NCBI RefSeq assembly: GCF_018688335.1 | Contig: NZ_CP061316.1 | Coordinates: 806,001-870,000 of the forward strand | Origin: Polynucleobacter sp. AP-Jannik-300A-C4 | Lineage (GTDB): Bacteria; Pseudomonadota; Gammaproteobacteria; Burkholderiales; Burkholderiaceae | DNA: 64,000 nucleotides | Direction: 5' to 3' | Part shown: positions 29,351 through 37,175 of the stretch, in pieces | Position numbering within the stretch: the first letter of the stretch is position 1 | Layout of the letters: every line of letters starts with the position of its first letter | Notes under the pieces: model-generated | Told to the model about the DNA's origin: nothing | The model's input: the letters and a program-made list of their open reading frames with translations, nothing else | Databases searched by the model: none | Made by a program: the position numbers and the translations under genes

Positions 29351-30379
29351 TTAAGCTAAGGCGGTGACATGAACTTGCGCAGAAGGCACAGGTTTGAGGT
29401 GTTTGGCAAACTGCTCTGAAGCAGCTCTCCAGGAGAATTTCTCGGCATGTGCTCTGGCTAGCTCACGTGGAATTCGTAAGGCTTGTATACAGGCTTCCCG
29501 CAGATCTTCGTGCATTGCACCAGCGGGAGAGTCGCCTAAAACATCAATTGGGCCGGTAACTGGATAGGCGGCAACAGGGGTGCCGCAGGCCATAGCTTCA
29601 AGTAATACCAAGCCAAATGTATCGGTTTTGCTTGGGAATACAAATACATCGGCGGCTGCATATACCTTGGCTAGTTCATCTTGCTGTAAAACACCTAGGT
29701 AATTGATATTGGGATATTTTTGCTTAATCTCTGCCATGGCAGGGCCATCGCCAACTACCCACTTAGAGCCTGGCAAATCAATTTCTAAGAATGCATTGAT
29801 GTTTTTTTCTACGGCAACGCGTCCGACGTATAGAAAAATCGGGTGCGCACTATTGAGTGCTTTGGAGTCTTGCATTTTGAAGATGTCTAAATCAACTCCA
29901 CGCGACCAGAGCACTACGTTTTTGAGTCCGTATTCTTCAAGATCATTTTTAACCACAATAGTAGGTGCCATCACTGCCATTGAAGGGCCATGGAACCAAC
30001 GAATAAAGGCATAAGTGATGGCCAATGGAATTCCGGTGCGTGCTTTCACGTACTCTGGAAAGCGTGTATGGTATGCGGTAGAGAAGGGTAGATTATTTTT
30101 AACAGCGTAGGAGCGTGCAGAAAGTCCTAGAGGACCTTCGGTTGCAATATGCATCGCATCAGGAGCAAATTCTTTAATTCTGCGTGCCACCTCTTTGCCG
30201 GGAAACAGGGATAGCGCAATATCCGGATAAGTAGGGCAGGGAATAGATTTAAAACCATTCGGTGTGATCATCTCTACTTCGTGACCCATAGCGATTAATT
30301 CAGCACGGGTTTGCTTGAGAGTTCTGACAACGCCGTTGACTTGGGGATCCCATGCGTCCGTAATAATCATAATTTTCAT
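29351..30379 (-). CDS. GT4-family glycosyltransferase, Agt-like (diacylglycerol glycosyltransferase)
   Basis: It probably transfers a sugar from a nucleotide donor to diacylglycerol, making glycolipids that replace phospholipids. The 342-residue GT-B protein starts MKIMIITDAWDPQVNGVVRT, the usual N-terminus of GT4 lipid or mannosyl transferases. Donor-site motifs FVFPSKTDTFGLVLLEAMACGTPVAAYPVTGP and VGRVAVEKNI are present. It overlaps plcP by four bases (ATGA). PlcP with a GT4 enzyme is the known Pi-starvation lipid-renovation pair in several proteobacteria. The sugar donor (UDP-Glc, UDP-Gal or UDP-GlcA) cannot be read from the sequence. Confidence 0.82.
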   Translation of the reverse strand: MKIMIITDAWDPQVNGVVRTLKQTRAELIAMGHEVEMITPNGFKSIPCPTYPDIALSLFPGKEVARRIKEFAPDAMHIATEGPLGLSARSYAVKNNLPFSTAYHTRFPEYVKARTGIPLAITYAFIRWFHGPSMAVMAPTIVVKNDLEEYGLKNVVLWSRGVDLDIFKMQDSKALNSAHPIFLYVGRVAVEKNINAFLEIDLPGSKWVVGDGPAMAEIKQKYPNINYLGVLQQDELAKVYAAADVFVFPSKTDTFGLVLLEAMACGTPVAAYPVTGPIDVLGDSPAGAMHEDLREACIQALRIPRELARAHAEKFSWRAASEQFAKHLKPVPSAQVHVTALA

Positions 30380-31185
30380 GCGATAGCCTCTGTAATAGGA
30401 ACTTGAATAGCAGGTTGATGAGTAATTTCAGGAGTCTGAACTAGATCACCTTTGATCTTGGTCCAGTAAATAATTTTGAGTTCACCTTCAGTGGTCTCAA
30501 CTAGTGCGGAGAGGCTCTCAACCCAATCGCCATCATTGCAATAGAGCAGGCCATCAATCTCGCGAATTTCTGCTTTATGAATGTGACCGCACACAACGCC
30601 GTCGCAATCCCGCAAGCGCGCTTCTCTAGCCATGATGTGTTCAAAATCAGCGATATAACTCACTGCATTTTTGACTTGATGCTTGAGGTACTGGGAAAGA
30701 GACCAGTACTGTAAACCCATCTTTACACGCAACATATTGAAATAGCGATTGATATAGAGGATGAAGGTATACATGGAATCGCCCACGTAGGCGAGCCACT
30801 TGGCGTATTGCATTACCCCATCAAATAAATCGCCATGAGTAACCCAGAGCTTTCGACCATCAAGCGTGGTATGGATTACCTCTTCTTGAACTTTGATATC
30901 CCCAAAAGACATGCCAAAGTATTGTCTTGCAGCTTCATCATGATTGCCGGGGATATAAATGACTTCAGAGCCTTTACGAGCTTTGCGCAATAACTTCTGA
31001 ACTACGTCATTGTGAGATTGCGGCCAGTAGAAAGAGCGTTTTAATTTCCAGCCATCAATAATGTCACCGACCAAATAAAAAGTATCTGCCTCATTGTGTT
31101 TCAAGAAATCGAGGAGGTACTGAGCCTGACACCCAGAAGTTCCTAGGTGTACATCTGAAATCCAGATAGCTCTGTAGTGCATCAT
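30376..31185 (-). CDS. plcP: PlcP-type phospholipase C (calcineurin-like phosphoesterase)
   Basis: PlcP cleaves the head group from phospholipids at low phosphate, leaving diacylglycerol. The 269-residue metallophosphoesterase has DVHLGTSGCQA, GDIIDGWKLKRSFYW, GNHDEAARQYFG, THGDLFDG and VCGHIHKAEI, the PlcP pattern, as remembered for the Sinorhizobium protein. It would often be labelled UDP-2,3-diacylglucosamine diphosphatase (LpxH). True LpxH is shorter and differs in these motifs, and the operon partners are lipid-remodelling genes. A Pho box lies just upstream, and no Shine-Dalgarno precedes the ATG at 31185. Confidence 0.85.
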   Translation of the reverse strand: MMHYRAIWISDVHLGTSGCQAQYLLDFLKHNEADTFYLVGDIIDGWKLKRSFYWPQSHNDVVQKLLRKARKGSEVIYIPGNHDEAARQYFGMSFGDIKVQEEVIHTTLDGRKLWVTHGDLFDGVMQYAKWLAYVGDSMYTFILYINRYFNMLRVKMGLQYWSLSQYLKHQVKNAVSYIADFEHIMAREARLRDCDGVVCGHIHKAEIREIDGLLYCNDGDWVESLSALVETTEGELKIIYWTKIKGDLVQTPEITHQPAIQVPITEAIA

Positions 31186-31193
31186 GAGTTCAT

Positions 31194-31227
31194 ATTTAGC
31201 CTGTCATTTATGAAGGCCTCATGACAC
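31194..31227 (-). promoter_or_regulatory. PhoB box and -10 of the plcP-agt-dgkA-olsB operon
   Basis: On the minus strand GTGTCAT (31227-31221), GAGG, CCTTCAT (31216-31210) match 11 of 14 PhoB-repeat positions. CTAAAT at 31199-31194 starts exactly 10 bases later. The predicted transcription start falls within a few bases of the plcP ATG. A CTGTCAT on the plus strand (31201-31207) overlaps the box and faces olsA. Confidence 0.7.
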
Positions 31228-31231
31228 TTTT

Positions 31232-31249
31232 AAGTCAGTTTGATGACTT
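31232..31249. promoter_or_regulatory. Inverted repeat upstream of olsA
   Basis: AAGTCA, a 6-base spacer and TGACTT form a perfect inverted repeat, just before a TATATT (-10-like, 31254-31259) and 18 bases before the olsA ATG. It may be an operator for olsA. No known regulator is identified. Confidence 0.4.
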
Positions 31250-31267
31250 GATTTATATTCTGAGCTT

Positions 31268-32041
31268 ATGAAACTTCATGCATCAAAAGATGAAACATTG
31301 TCTAGCAAGACATTACCTATTTTAATTTGGGTGAGGGTGCTTGTTCATATTCTTGCTGGTGTTTTCACACTTTCCTTGATCTTTCCGTTTACTAGCCAAT
31401 CTCAAAAGGATCGCAAAATACAACAATGGTCACAGCGTCTCCTCCTCATCTTTAAGCTAAAGTTGGTCGTCACTGGTTTGGATGATGTGATCGCTACTCG
31501 TTCTTTATTCGCAGCAAATCATATTTCTTGGCTAGATATTCATGCCATCAATAGCTGCAAGCCGATTCGCTTTGTTGCTAAGTCAGAGGTAAGATCTTGG
31601 CCAATTTTTGGTTGGATGGCAAAGCAATTAGGAACGGTTTTTATATGTAGAGATAGTGCGCGTCATGCAAGGCAAGTAGTAGAGCAAATGGCAGAAGTGC
31701 TCAAAACTGAATCGATTTGCATTTTTCCAGAAGGAACATCTACTAACGGGGCCCAGGTATTGCCTTTTAAGCCCAATCTATTTGAGTCTGCCTTGGCTGC
31801 CAAATGCCCGATTTATCCTCTCTCTATTCGCTATGTCTGTGAGAAAACGGGTTTGAGGAGTGACTCACCGGCTTTTATTGGGGATATGGGGCTATTGGAA
31901 TCCATGTCTAGAGTGATCCATGAGCCTGGCTTGCTGGTCCAGATACACTTTTTGCAGGCCTATCGAGCCGAGATTTCAGGGGATTCTGATCGTAAACAGG
32001 TGGCAGCATATTGTCAGGAATCGATCGCCCAAACCCTATAA
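31268..32041 (+). CDS. olsA: Lyso-lipid acyltransferase (PlsC family), probable OlsA
   Basis: It adds an acyl chain to a lyso-lipid. In this context the likely substrate is lyso-ornithine lipid (OlsA); 1-acylglycerol-3-phosphate (PlsC) is the alternative. The 257-residue protein has one N-terminal membrane helix (about 22-42), the acyltransferase HX4D motif in NHISWLDIHA, a KSEVRSWPIFGWM block II and FPEGTSTNG. It is divergent from plcP over an 82-bp gap and is followed by the Pho-box promoter of ppk2. A second ordinary plsC elsewhere in the genome would support the OlsA role. Confidence 0.78.
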   Translation: MKLHASKDETLSSKTLPILIWVRVLVHILAGVFTLSLIFPFTSQSQKDRKIQQWSQRLLLIFKLKLVVTGLDDVIATRSLFAANHISWLDIHAINSCKPIRFVAKSEVRSWPIFGWMAKQLGTVFICRDSARHARQVVEQMAEVLKTESICIFPEGTSTNGAQVLPFKPNLFESALAAKCPIYPLSIRYVCEKTGLRSDSPAFIGDMGLLESMSRVIHEPGLLVQIHFLQAYRAEISGDSDRKQVAAYCQESIAQTL

Positions 32042-32048
32042 GCAATAT

Positions 32049-32082
32049 ATGTAATAAAAATGTCATACTCTTGGGATACAAA
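32049..32082 (+). promoter_or_regulatory. PhoB box and -10 of ppk2
   Basis: ATGTAAT (32049-32055), AAAA, ATGTCAT (32060-32066) match 11 of 14 PhoB-repeat positions. TACAAA at 32077-32082 follows after exactly 10 bases. It lies 23 bases before the ppk2 ATG. Confidence 0.7.
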
Positions 32083-32105
32083 GATAAAAAGCCTTAGAGG
32101 AATAA

Positions 32106-33011
32106 ATGACGTCAAAGCATAAGGAGATGGCCGAGTGGTATCGGCGCGCTCAAGAAGAAATTCTAGATAGCATGGATGAAGAGCTCGAAATGGAGCTCGA
32201 TGATGATCGCCTTTCGCAAGATGGTGGTAGTGGCTCAGTTATCCCTCGAAATGTTTACTTTAAGGAATTATTTCGTCTGCAAGGCGAGCTGGTGAAGCTT
32301 CAAGACTGGGTTGTGGAGAATAAGCTTAAAGTTGCTGTTTTATTTGAAGGGCGTGATTCTGCTGGTAAGGGTGGTGCTATTAAGAGGATTACCCAGCGAC
32401 TTAATCCCCGGGTTTGTAAGGTGGTTGCCCTTACAGCACCAAGCGAGCGTGAAAAGACCCAATGGTATTTTCAGCGTTATGTGTCCAATTTACCCGCAGG
32501 TGGTGAGATCGTTTTATTTGACCGTAGTTGGTATAACCGTGCTGGCGTTGAGAAGGTCATGGGTTTTTGTACGGACGCTGAGTACGAAGAGTTTTTGCGT
32601 ACAGTTCCGGAATTTGAGCGGATGATTATTCGTTCTGGAATTATTCTCATCAAATACTGGTTCTCCATTTCTGATGATGAGCAATACAACCGCTTTATGA
32701 TGCGCATTCATGATCCATTGAAACAGTGGAAGCTTAGTCCAATGGATTTGGATGCTCGTCGCCTTTGGGAGGCGTATACCAAGGCCAAAGAAACCATGCT
32801 CGAGAGAACCAATATTCCCGAGGCTCCTTGGTGGGTTGTGGCGGCTAATGATAAGAAAAAAGCGCGACTCAACTGTATCTCGCATCTTTTAGATCAGATT
32901 CCTTATCGGGAGATTGATCATCCAGTGGTTACCTTACCAGAGCGGGTTCATAACCCCGATTACCTCCGAGGTCCAGTCCCTAAGAGTATGTACGTCCCCG
33001 AGATTTACTAA
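32106..33011 (+). CDS. ppk2: Polyphosphate kinase 2 (class I type)
   Basis: PPK2 uses polyphosphate to phosphorylate nucleoside diphosphates, and can run in reverse. The 301-residue protein has an acidic N-terminus (DSMDEELEMELDDDR), Walker A FEGRDSAGKGGAIKRIT, the WYFQRYVSNLPAGGE segment, Walker B LFDRSWYNRAGVEKVMGFC and the lid region near PLKQWKLSPMD. The single-domain layout fits class I. A Pho box precedes it, and a CYTH-like gene follows. A second PPK2 with a different Walker A lies at 43952-44725. Confidence 0.93.
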   Translation: MTSKHKEMAEWYRRAQEEILDSMDEELEMELDDDRLSQDGGSGSVIPRNVYFKELFRLQGELVKLQDWVVENKLKVAVLFEGRDSAGKGGAIKRITQRLNPRVCKVVALTAPSEREKTQWYFQRYVSNLPAGGEIVLFDRSWYNRAGVEKVMGFCTDAEYEEFLRTVPEFERMIIRSGIILIKYWFSISDDEQYNRFMMRIHDPLKQWKLSPMDLDARRLWEAYTKAKETMLERTNIPEAPWWVVAANDKKKARLNCISHLLDQIPYREIDHPVVTLPERVHNPDYLRGPVPKSMYVPEIY

Positions 33012-33031
33012 TTGTTTTCTGGACGGTGTTA

Positions 33032-33058
33032 ATCTCTCACTACTAATGAGTGGGAGAT
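33032..33058 (+). promoter_or_regulatory. Hairpin hiding the ribosome-binding site of the CYTH-like gene
   Basis: Arms 33032-33041 and 33049-33058 form a 10-bp stem with one G-T wobble and a 7-base loop. The Shine-Dalgarno GGGAG (33052-33056) lies wholly inside the 3' arm, 7 bases before the TTG start. There is no T run, so it is not a typical terminator. Confidence 0.55.
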
Positions 33059-33063
33059 AAACT

Positions 33064-33891
33064 TTGAAATCAAAGCTAGAGATAACCAATCGGGAGTTCA
33101 AGCTCTTGATCAAGCCGCAGGGTCTTGATAGGCGCAGCAGAATTACTGAGCTAAGCGATCAGATTCTCAATTTCTGCAAGAAAAATAAGGTCGATTTTTT
33201 CCATCTAGATAATGCGCAAACAGGCTTGCGCAGCATTTATTTTTACGATACCCCAGGTGAAGATTTCCGTAGAAATAATATTATTCTGCGGGTGCGTGAG
33301 TCCAGGCAAAATATTTGGGTTGATGACTGGTGTGAGGTCACTCTAAAGTGCCGCACAGGAGATATAGGCCAGTCTAACCAATTTAATCCTGCCCCCAAAA
33401 AATCGATCAAATCGCGCCTACGTCTCAAAGAAGAAATTCTACGAGGAGATGCAATTGGATCAACAAGATCTATTTATTCCAACAACGCAATTCTCGATGC
33501 GGTACCACTAGATAGTCTATTTGAACGATCCTTATCTAGTGTTATCAAATTTTTCCCTGGCCTGGCCAAGCTACCTATTGATAAGAAGAAGCCGCTTCGT
33601 ATTGTTGGTGGAAGTACTAATAAAATATTAGAAGCTTGTTTACCACTTGGTAATTTAGTTTTTGGTGATGGTGTTCAGGCCCATTGTGAAATCGCAATCT
33701 GGATGAGAAGTGTTGGCGATCCGATTGTTGGTGAGTTGGCATTCTCCTATCGTGTTAACGATGCCATTAGGAAGCAAGCTAAGGCGCATAAGCGTGCTGA
33801 TAAGTTCTTCAAAAAACTTCAAATCGAGCTTGCAAACTGGTTGGAAATAGGTAGCACTAAAACTGCTTTGGTTTATGGAAAGCCAGAATAG
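33064..33891 (+). CDS. CYTH/triphosphate-tunnel-like protein
   Basis: This is a 275-residue protein whose N-terminal half resembles the CYTH (triphosphate tunnel) fold: NREFKLLIKP as a degenerate ExExK motif (Asn9, Glu11, Lys13), SIYFYDTPGEDFRRNNIILRVRE for the second strand pair, and DWCEVTLKCR for the next. CYTH enzymes handle triphosphates or polyphosphate. The location directly after ppk2 suggests a polyphosphate-related role, but the missing first Glu leaves activity uncertain. The C-terminal half holds an 'EIAIWMRS...GELAFSYRV' strand pair that may complete the tunnel. The start is TTG behind GGGAG. Confidence 0.6.
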   Translation: MKSKLEITNREFKLLIKPQGLDRRSRITELSDQILNFCKKNKVDFFHLDNAQTGLRSIYFYDTPGEDFRRNNIILRVRESRQNIWVDDWCEVTLKCRTGDIGQSNQFNPAPKKSIKSRLRLKEEILRGDAIGSTRSIYSNNAILDAVPLDSLFERSLSSVIKFFPGLAKLPIDKKKPLRIVGGSTNKILEACLPLGNLVFGDGVQAHCEIAIWMRSVGDPIVGELAFSYRVNDAIRKQAKAHKRADKFFKKLQIELANWLEIGSTKTALVYGKPE

Positions 33892-33893
33892 TA

Positions 33894-34460
33894 ATGGGTT
33901 CAGATATTGAGGGCGTTCATGCTGAAGTGCCGAGTCTAAAAGATCTCTTTATACAATTTTTCATCATTGGAGCAGTTAGCTTTGGTGGTGGGATTATTGC
34001 CTATGAGCGGATCTTATTGGTTGAGAAACGTAAGTGGCTTTCCGCAGATGAATTTATGGCCTACCTGGCCATTAGTCAAACGATGCCAGGTCTCAATTCT
34101 GTAAACCTCGCAGTGATCTCTGGCGACCATTTGCGTGGTGCCTTGGGTGCAATTACTGCAACCATAGGTCTCATTCTGCCGGGATCAATCTTTGTATTAG
34201 CAGTAGGCATCATCTATGCGAGTGCTGCAGATCATCCTTTGGTTAACTATGTGTTGGCAGGCATTGCTGCTGCAGCTACTGGACTTTTGGCTGCCATCAC
34301 TTACAAGATTGGCAGTGATCATTGGAGACACATGCAATCTTTGCTCATTATTATTTGCACCTTTTTATTAATGAGTATTGCCAAATTATCTTTACCCTAT
34401 GTCATTTTGATTATGGCGCCGATTTCTCTGTACTTATATCGGCCGAGTAAAAAAGTATGA
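33894..34460 (+). CDS. chrA: Chromate transporter family protein, first half
   Basis: This is a single-domain CHR (chromate ion transporter) subunit of 188 residues and about five or six membrane helices. The family signature FFIIGAVSFGGGIIAYERILLVEKRKW and the AISQTMPGLNSVNLAV segment are clear. Short CHR proteins work as heteromeric pairs, and the next gene supplies the partner, overlapping by four bases. Chromate or sulfate are the known family substrates; which one applies here is not shown. Confidence 0.88.
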   Translation: MGSDIEGVHAEVPSLKDLFIQFFIIGAVSFGGGIIAYERILLVEKRKWLSADEFMAYLAISQTMPGLNSVNLAVISGDHLRGALGAITATIGLILPGSIFVLAVGIIYASAADHPLVNYVLAGIAAAATGLLAAITYKIGSDHWRHMQSLLIIICTFLLMSIAKLSLPYVILIMAPISLYLYRPSKKV

Positions 34461-34984
34461 GTGCATTAATTCATCTGGCCTTGAGCTTTGCCTTGCTATC
34501 GATTTTGGCGGTTGGCGGAGGCACTGCCGTATTGCCAGAGATGCAAACAGTCTTGGCGCAACAGTTTGGCGTTAACCATACTCAATTTGTTCATATTTAC
34601 AGTATTTGTCAGTTGGCACCGGGGCCGAATATGTTGATGGTCCTAGTCATTGGCTATCAAATTGCAGGACTAATGGGAGCAGGGGTTGTACTACTCTCCT
34701 TTTTCTTGCCGTCGAGCTTCTTGTGTTTCTATGTTGGCCGCCTGTGGAATCGCTTTGGTGAAAATCCTTGGAGACGTTCCATTCAAAATGCATTGGAGCC
34801 GATTTCAATTGGCCTAATGGCCTCTGGCGTTTATGCCGTGGGCAAAGCTTCTATCGTGGGAGGTGTGACTGCGGCGCTTGCACTGATGACCCTTTACCTT
34901 ATCCTCAGAACCAAAATTAACCCAGTATTAGTCATTCTTGGCTCCGGAGGATTGGGTGCTTTATTGATGGCTTACCTAAAATAG
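34457..34984 (+). CDS. chrA: Chromate transporter family protein, second half
   Basis: This is the partner CHR domain, 175 residues, with ALLSILAVGGGTAVLPEMQ and the QLAPGPNMLMVLVIGYQIAG motif typical of the second subunit. It overlaps the first CHR gene by four bases, so the two are co-translated. The gene converges on the TonB receptor gene, ending 8 bp from its stop, with no visible terminator between them. Confidence 0.88.
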   Translation: MSALIHLALSFALLSILAVGGGTAVLPEMQTVLAQQFGVNHTQFVHIYSICQLAPGPNMLMVLVIGYQIAGLMGAGVVLLSFFLPSSFLCFYVGRLWNRFGENPWRRSIQNALEPISIGLMASGVYAVGKASIVGGVTAALALMTLYLILRTKINPVLVILGSGGLGALLMAYLK

Positions 34985-34992
34985 TCTAAAGC

Positions 34993-37086
34993 TTAGAAAG
35001 TTCCTCGCAAGCCAACCATGAGACTTCTGCCTGGTTGCGGAGCGAAGAGTCTCACAGCCATTGGTGTAGTGGCATATCGAATTTGCTCATTAAGTAAGTT
35101 CTTCAAATTCATATACACAGTCCAATTCACATCCTTAATTTTCTCTGTATAGGAGATGCCTGCATTCAAGAGGTTATAACTTGGCGCAGGACCGATTTCC
35201 CAACTAGCCAATCTATTCTGTTGATAGCTATAGATATACGTTGCATTGGTGAGCCAGCCATTTCGTTGATGAGCCAGTTCTGCGCCTAATCGTGGAGCAG
35301 GCTGTAAGGGTAAATTGCCGCCTGCATCAAAAGTGCCTTGAGAGGCATCTCCGAAAACGCGACCACCCACGCCATGCTGTTGCCAGTTATATGTCAACTC
35401 ACCTTCAACACCTTTGATAGTTGCTGCTGCTTGTTGAGCAGTTACCACGCTAAATCCATCGCCTTCTTCACCCCCATTATTAATTGCCGCACCCGTGTAA
35501 TAACCATAGATATAGTTATTGAATTTATTTGCATAAACACTGGCTTTAGCTCGCATCAAACCGCTAGTTTTTTGAATGTTCAATTCAAGATTGTGTGAGG
35601 TTTCTTTATTGAGGTTAGGGTTACCAATGTCAAATGTTGCCGTAGATTCATGTGCACCATAAGAGTAAAGTTCTTGAGCGCTAGGCGCACGCTGAGAAAC
35701 GGTATAGGCAACACCGGCGCCATGACCTTGCATAAAGTTCCACAAGCCACCAGCGGAGTAGGACATTAAATTGAATGTGCGGTTTTGTAAGGTTATATCT
35801 GGAGTGACGCCGGTTGTAGTTTGTTGACCAAGGTCTAAATCCGTCCCTAAATTCGGTTTCTGCGCCACATTGTTGTAGCGTAGACCCAAATTACCTTGCA
35901 AGGAATTCCATTTACCTTCCTCAATCCAAAATAGGGCATTCGAATTCGTTTTTGTTGGCGGCACAATTGCGTAGCTTCCAGAGCCAACTTCAGTTGCGTT
36001 GAGTGAGGCTGCAGAGACTTGTGCCCCGAAGGTGCCTTTCCAGCCGGCAATAGGATTATGAGCCAACTCAAAGCGGGCCTCGTTGGAAATGTTCTTCCAG
36101 AGTGAAGCAGCTTCACCAGTGTTATTAAATTCTGTATGGTTGTAATTCGAATTCGCTGCACTAAATTTAAATGAAGAGAAGCCCGCAAATGGATCGCGGG
36201 TTTGATGCTGTAAGTCATAGCGATTCTGCGACTGATTAATCGAACCACCTTCTGGTGTTGGAATACCGTAATTATTATTCAGGCGCTCGACTGAAACACC
36301 GGTATAGCCGTTCTGACCAATATAAGAAACGCCAACACCTAAATTATTTTGATTGCTAAATGAGTTAGGTAGTTTTCCAGAATATGGAACACTTTGTGGC
36401 TCCCCTGGATTGATCGACCATTCTTGGTTGGGTCCGCCTTGATTTGCGTAACCTGGAATACGATAGTCATTCGCATTATTAATTGCGGTATCAACGTGAA
36501 CGGCTACCGAGCCAAACGCCCCATCTACTTCAACGGCGCCAGCTCTACCGTTATTCACTGTCTCATAACTGGTATTAACTGCACCTGTTGCTCTATCGGG
36601 TAAGTTAGTTAGGATTCGATCATTAACGACGTTAACAAGTCCTCCGCTTGAGCCTGAGCCGTAGAGTAGGGCTGCTGCACCACGCAAAATTTCTACTTGA
36701 TGGGTATTTTGCATATTGTTACCAACAGCGTGATCTTGAGAGATATTCGAGACATCGCCTACTGATAATCCATTTTGCAAAATCTGGACACGAGCACCCT
36801 CAAGTCCACGAATAACAGGGCGAGATGATCCTGCTCCATAGCCTGTTGCTGATACACCTAATTCGTTGGCAAGTGTGGCGCCCAAGGTAGTGCCCAATTT
36901 ATTAAGCAGCTCATCACCTTGCAAAATTTTGGTAGGCGTCAAAATGCTTTGTGTAGCCTCTTGAGACCCTGTGGCAGTAATTTCAAACGAGGGTTCTGAT
37001 TGAGCAAAAGCAGCAGTACCAATTAATCCAGATACTAAAACGTAGATCAGCTTTTGTTTAGCCAATGGCTTACTGATTTGATCCAT
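34993..37086 (-). CDS. TonB-dependent outer-membrane receptor, ZnuD-like
   Basis: This is an outer-membrane gated channel energised by TonB. The ATG at 37086 has AAGGAA five bases upstream and gives a signal peptide ending TAAFA. The plug includes RPVIRGLEGARVQILQNGLSVGDVSNISQDHAV and VEILRGAAALLYGSGSSGGLVNV, which closely resembles zinc receptors of the ZnuD group. The barrel ends in LMVGLRGTF with the terminal Phe expected of outer-membrane proteins. The protein has 697 residues. A small His-rich protein gene lies 89 bp upstream on the same strand. Zinc is inferred; copper or other metals are possible. Confidence 0.88.
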   Translation of the reverse strand: MDQISKPLAKQKLIYVLVSGLIGTAAFAQSEPSFEITATGSQEATQSILTPTKILQGDELLNKLGTTLGATLANELGVSATGYGAGSSRPVIRGLEGARVQILQNGLSVGDVSNISQDHAVGNNMQNTHQVEILRGAAALLYGSGSSGGLVNVVNDRILTNLPDRATGAVNTSYETVNNGRAGAVEVDGAFGSVAVHVDTAINNANDYRIPGYANQGGPNQEWSINPGEPQSVPYSGKLPNSFSNQNNLGVGVSYIGQNGYTGVSVERLNNNYGIPTPEGGSINQSQNRYDLQHQTRDPFAGFSSFKFSAANSNYNHTEFNNTGEAASLWKNISNEARFELAHNPIAGWKGTFGAQVSAASLNATEVGSGSYAIVPPTKTNSNALFWIEEGKWNSLQGNLGLRYNNVAQKPNLGTDLDLGQQTTTGVTPDITLQNRTFNLMSYSAGGLWNFMQGHGAGVAYTVSQRAPSAQELYSYGAHESTATFDIGNPNLNKETSHNLELNIQKTSGLMRAKASVYANKFNNYIYGYYTGAAINNGGEEGDGFSVVTAQQAAATIKGVEGELTYNWQQHGVGGRVFGDASQGTFDAGGNLPLQPAPRLGAELAHQRNGWLTNATYIYSYQQNRLASWEIGPAPSYNLLNAGISYTEKIKDVNWTVYMNLKNLLNEQIRYATTPMAVRLFAPQPGRSLMVGLRGTF

Positions 37087-37175
37087 GATATTTCCTTCAA
37101 TCCTAATGCGCACCACCGACCGCATGGCGCAATAAATCTAGAAGCCAAACAATCTAGTCTGGCGTTATGGGCGAT

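Noticed and set aside
30376..31185. LpxH (UDP-2,3-diacylglucosamine diphosphatase) label
   Set aside because: Motifs, length, Pho box and operon partners favour PlcP. I keep LpxH only as the alternative.
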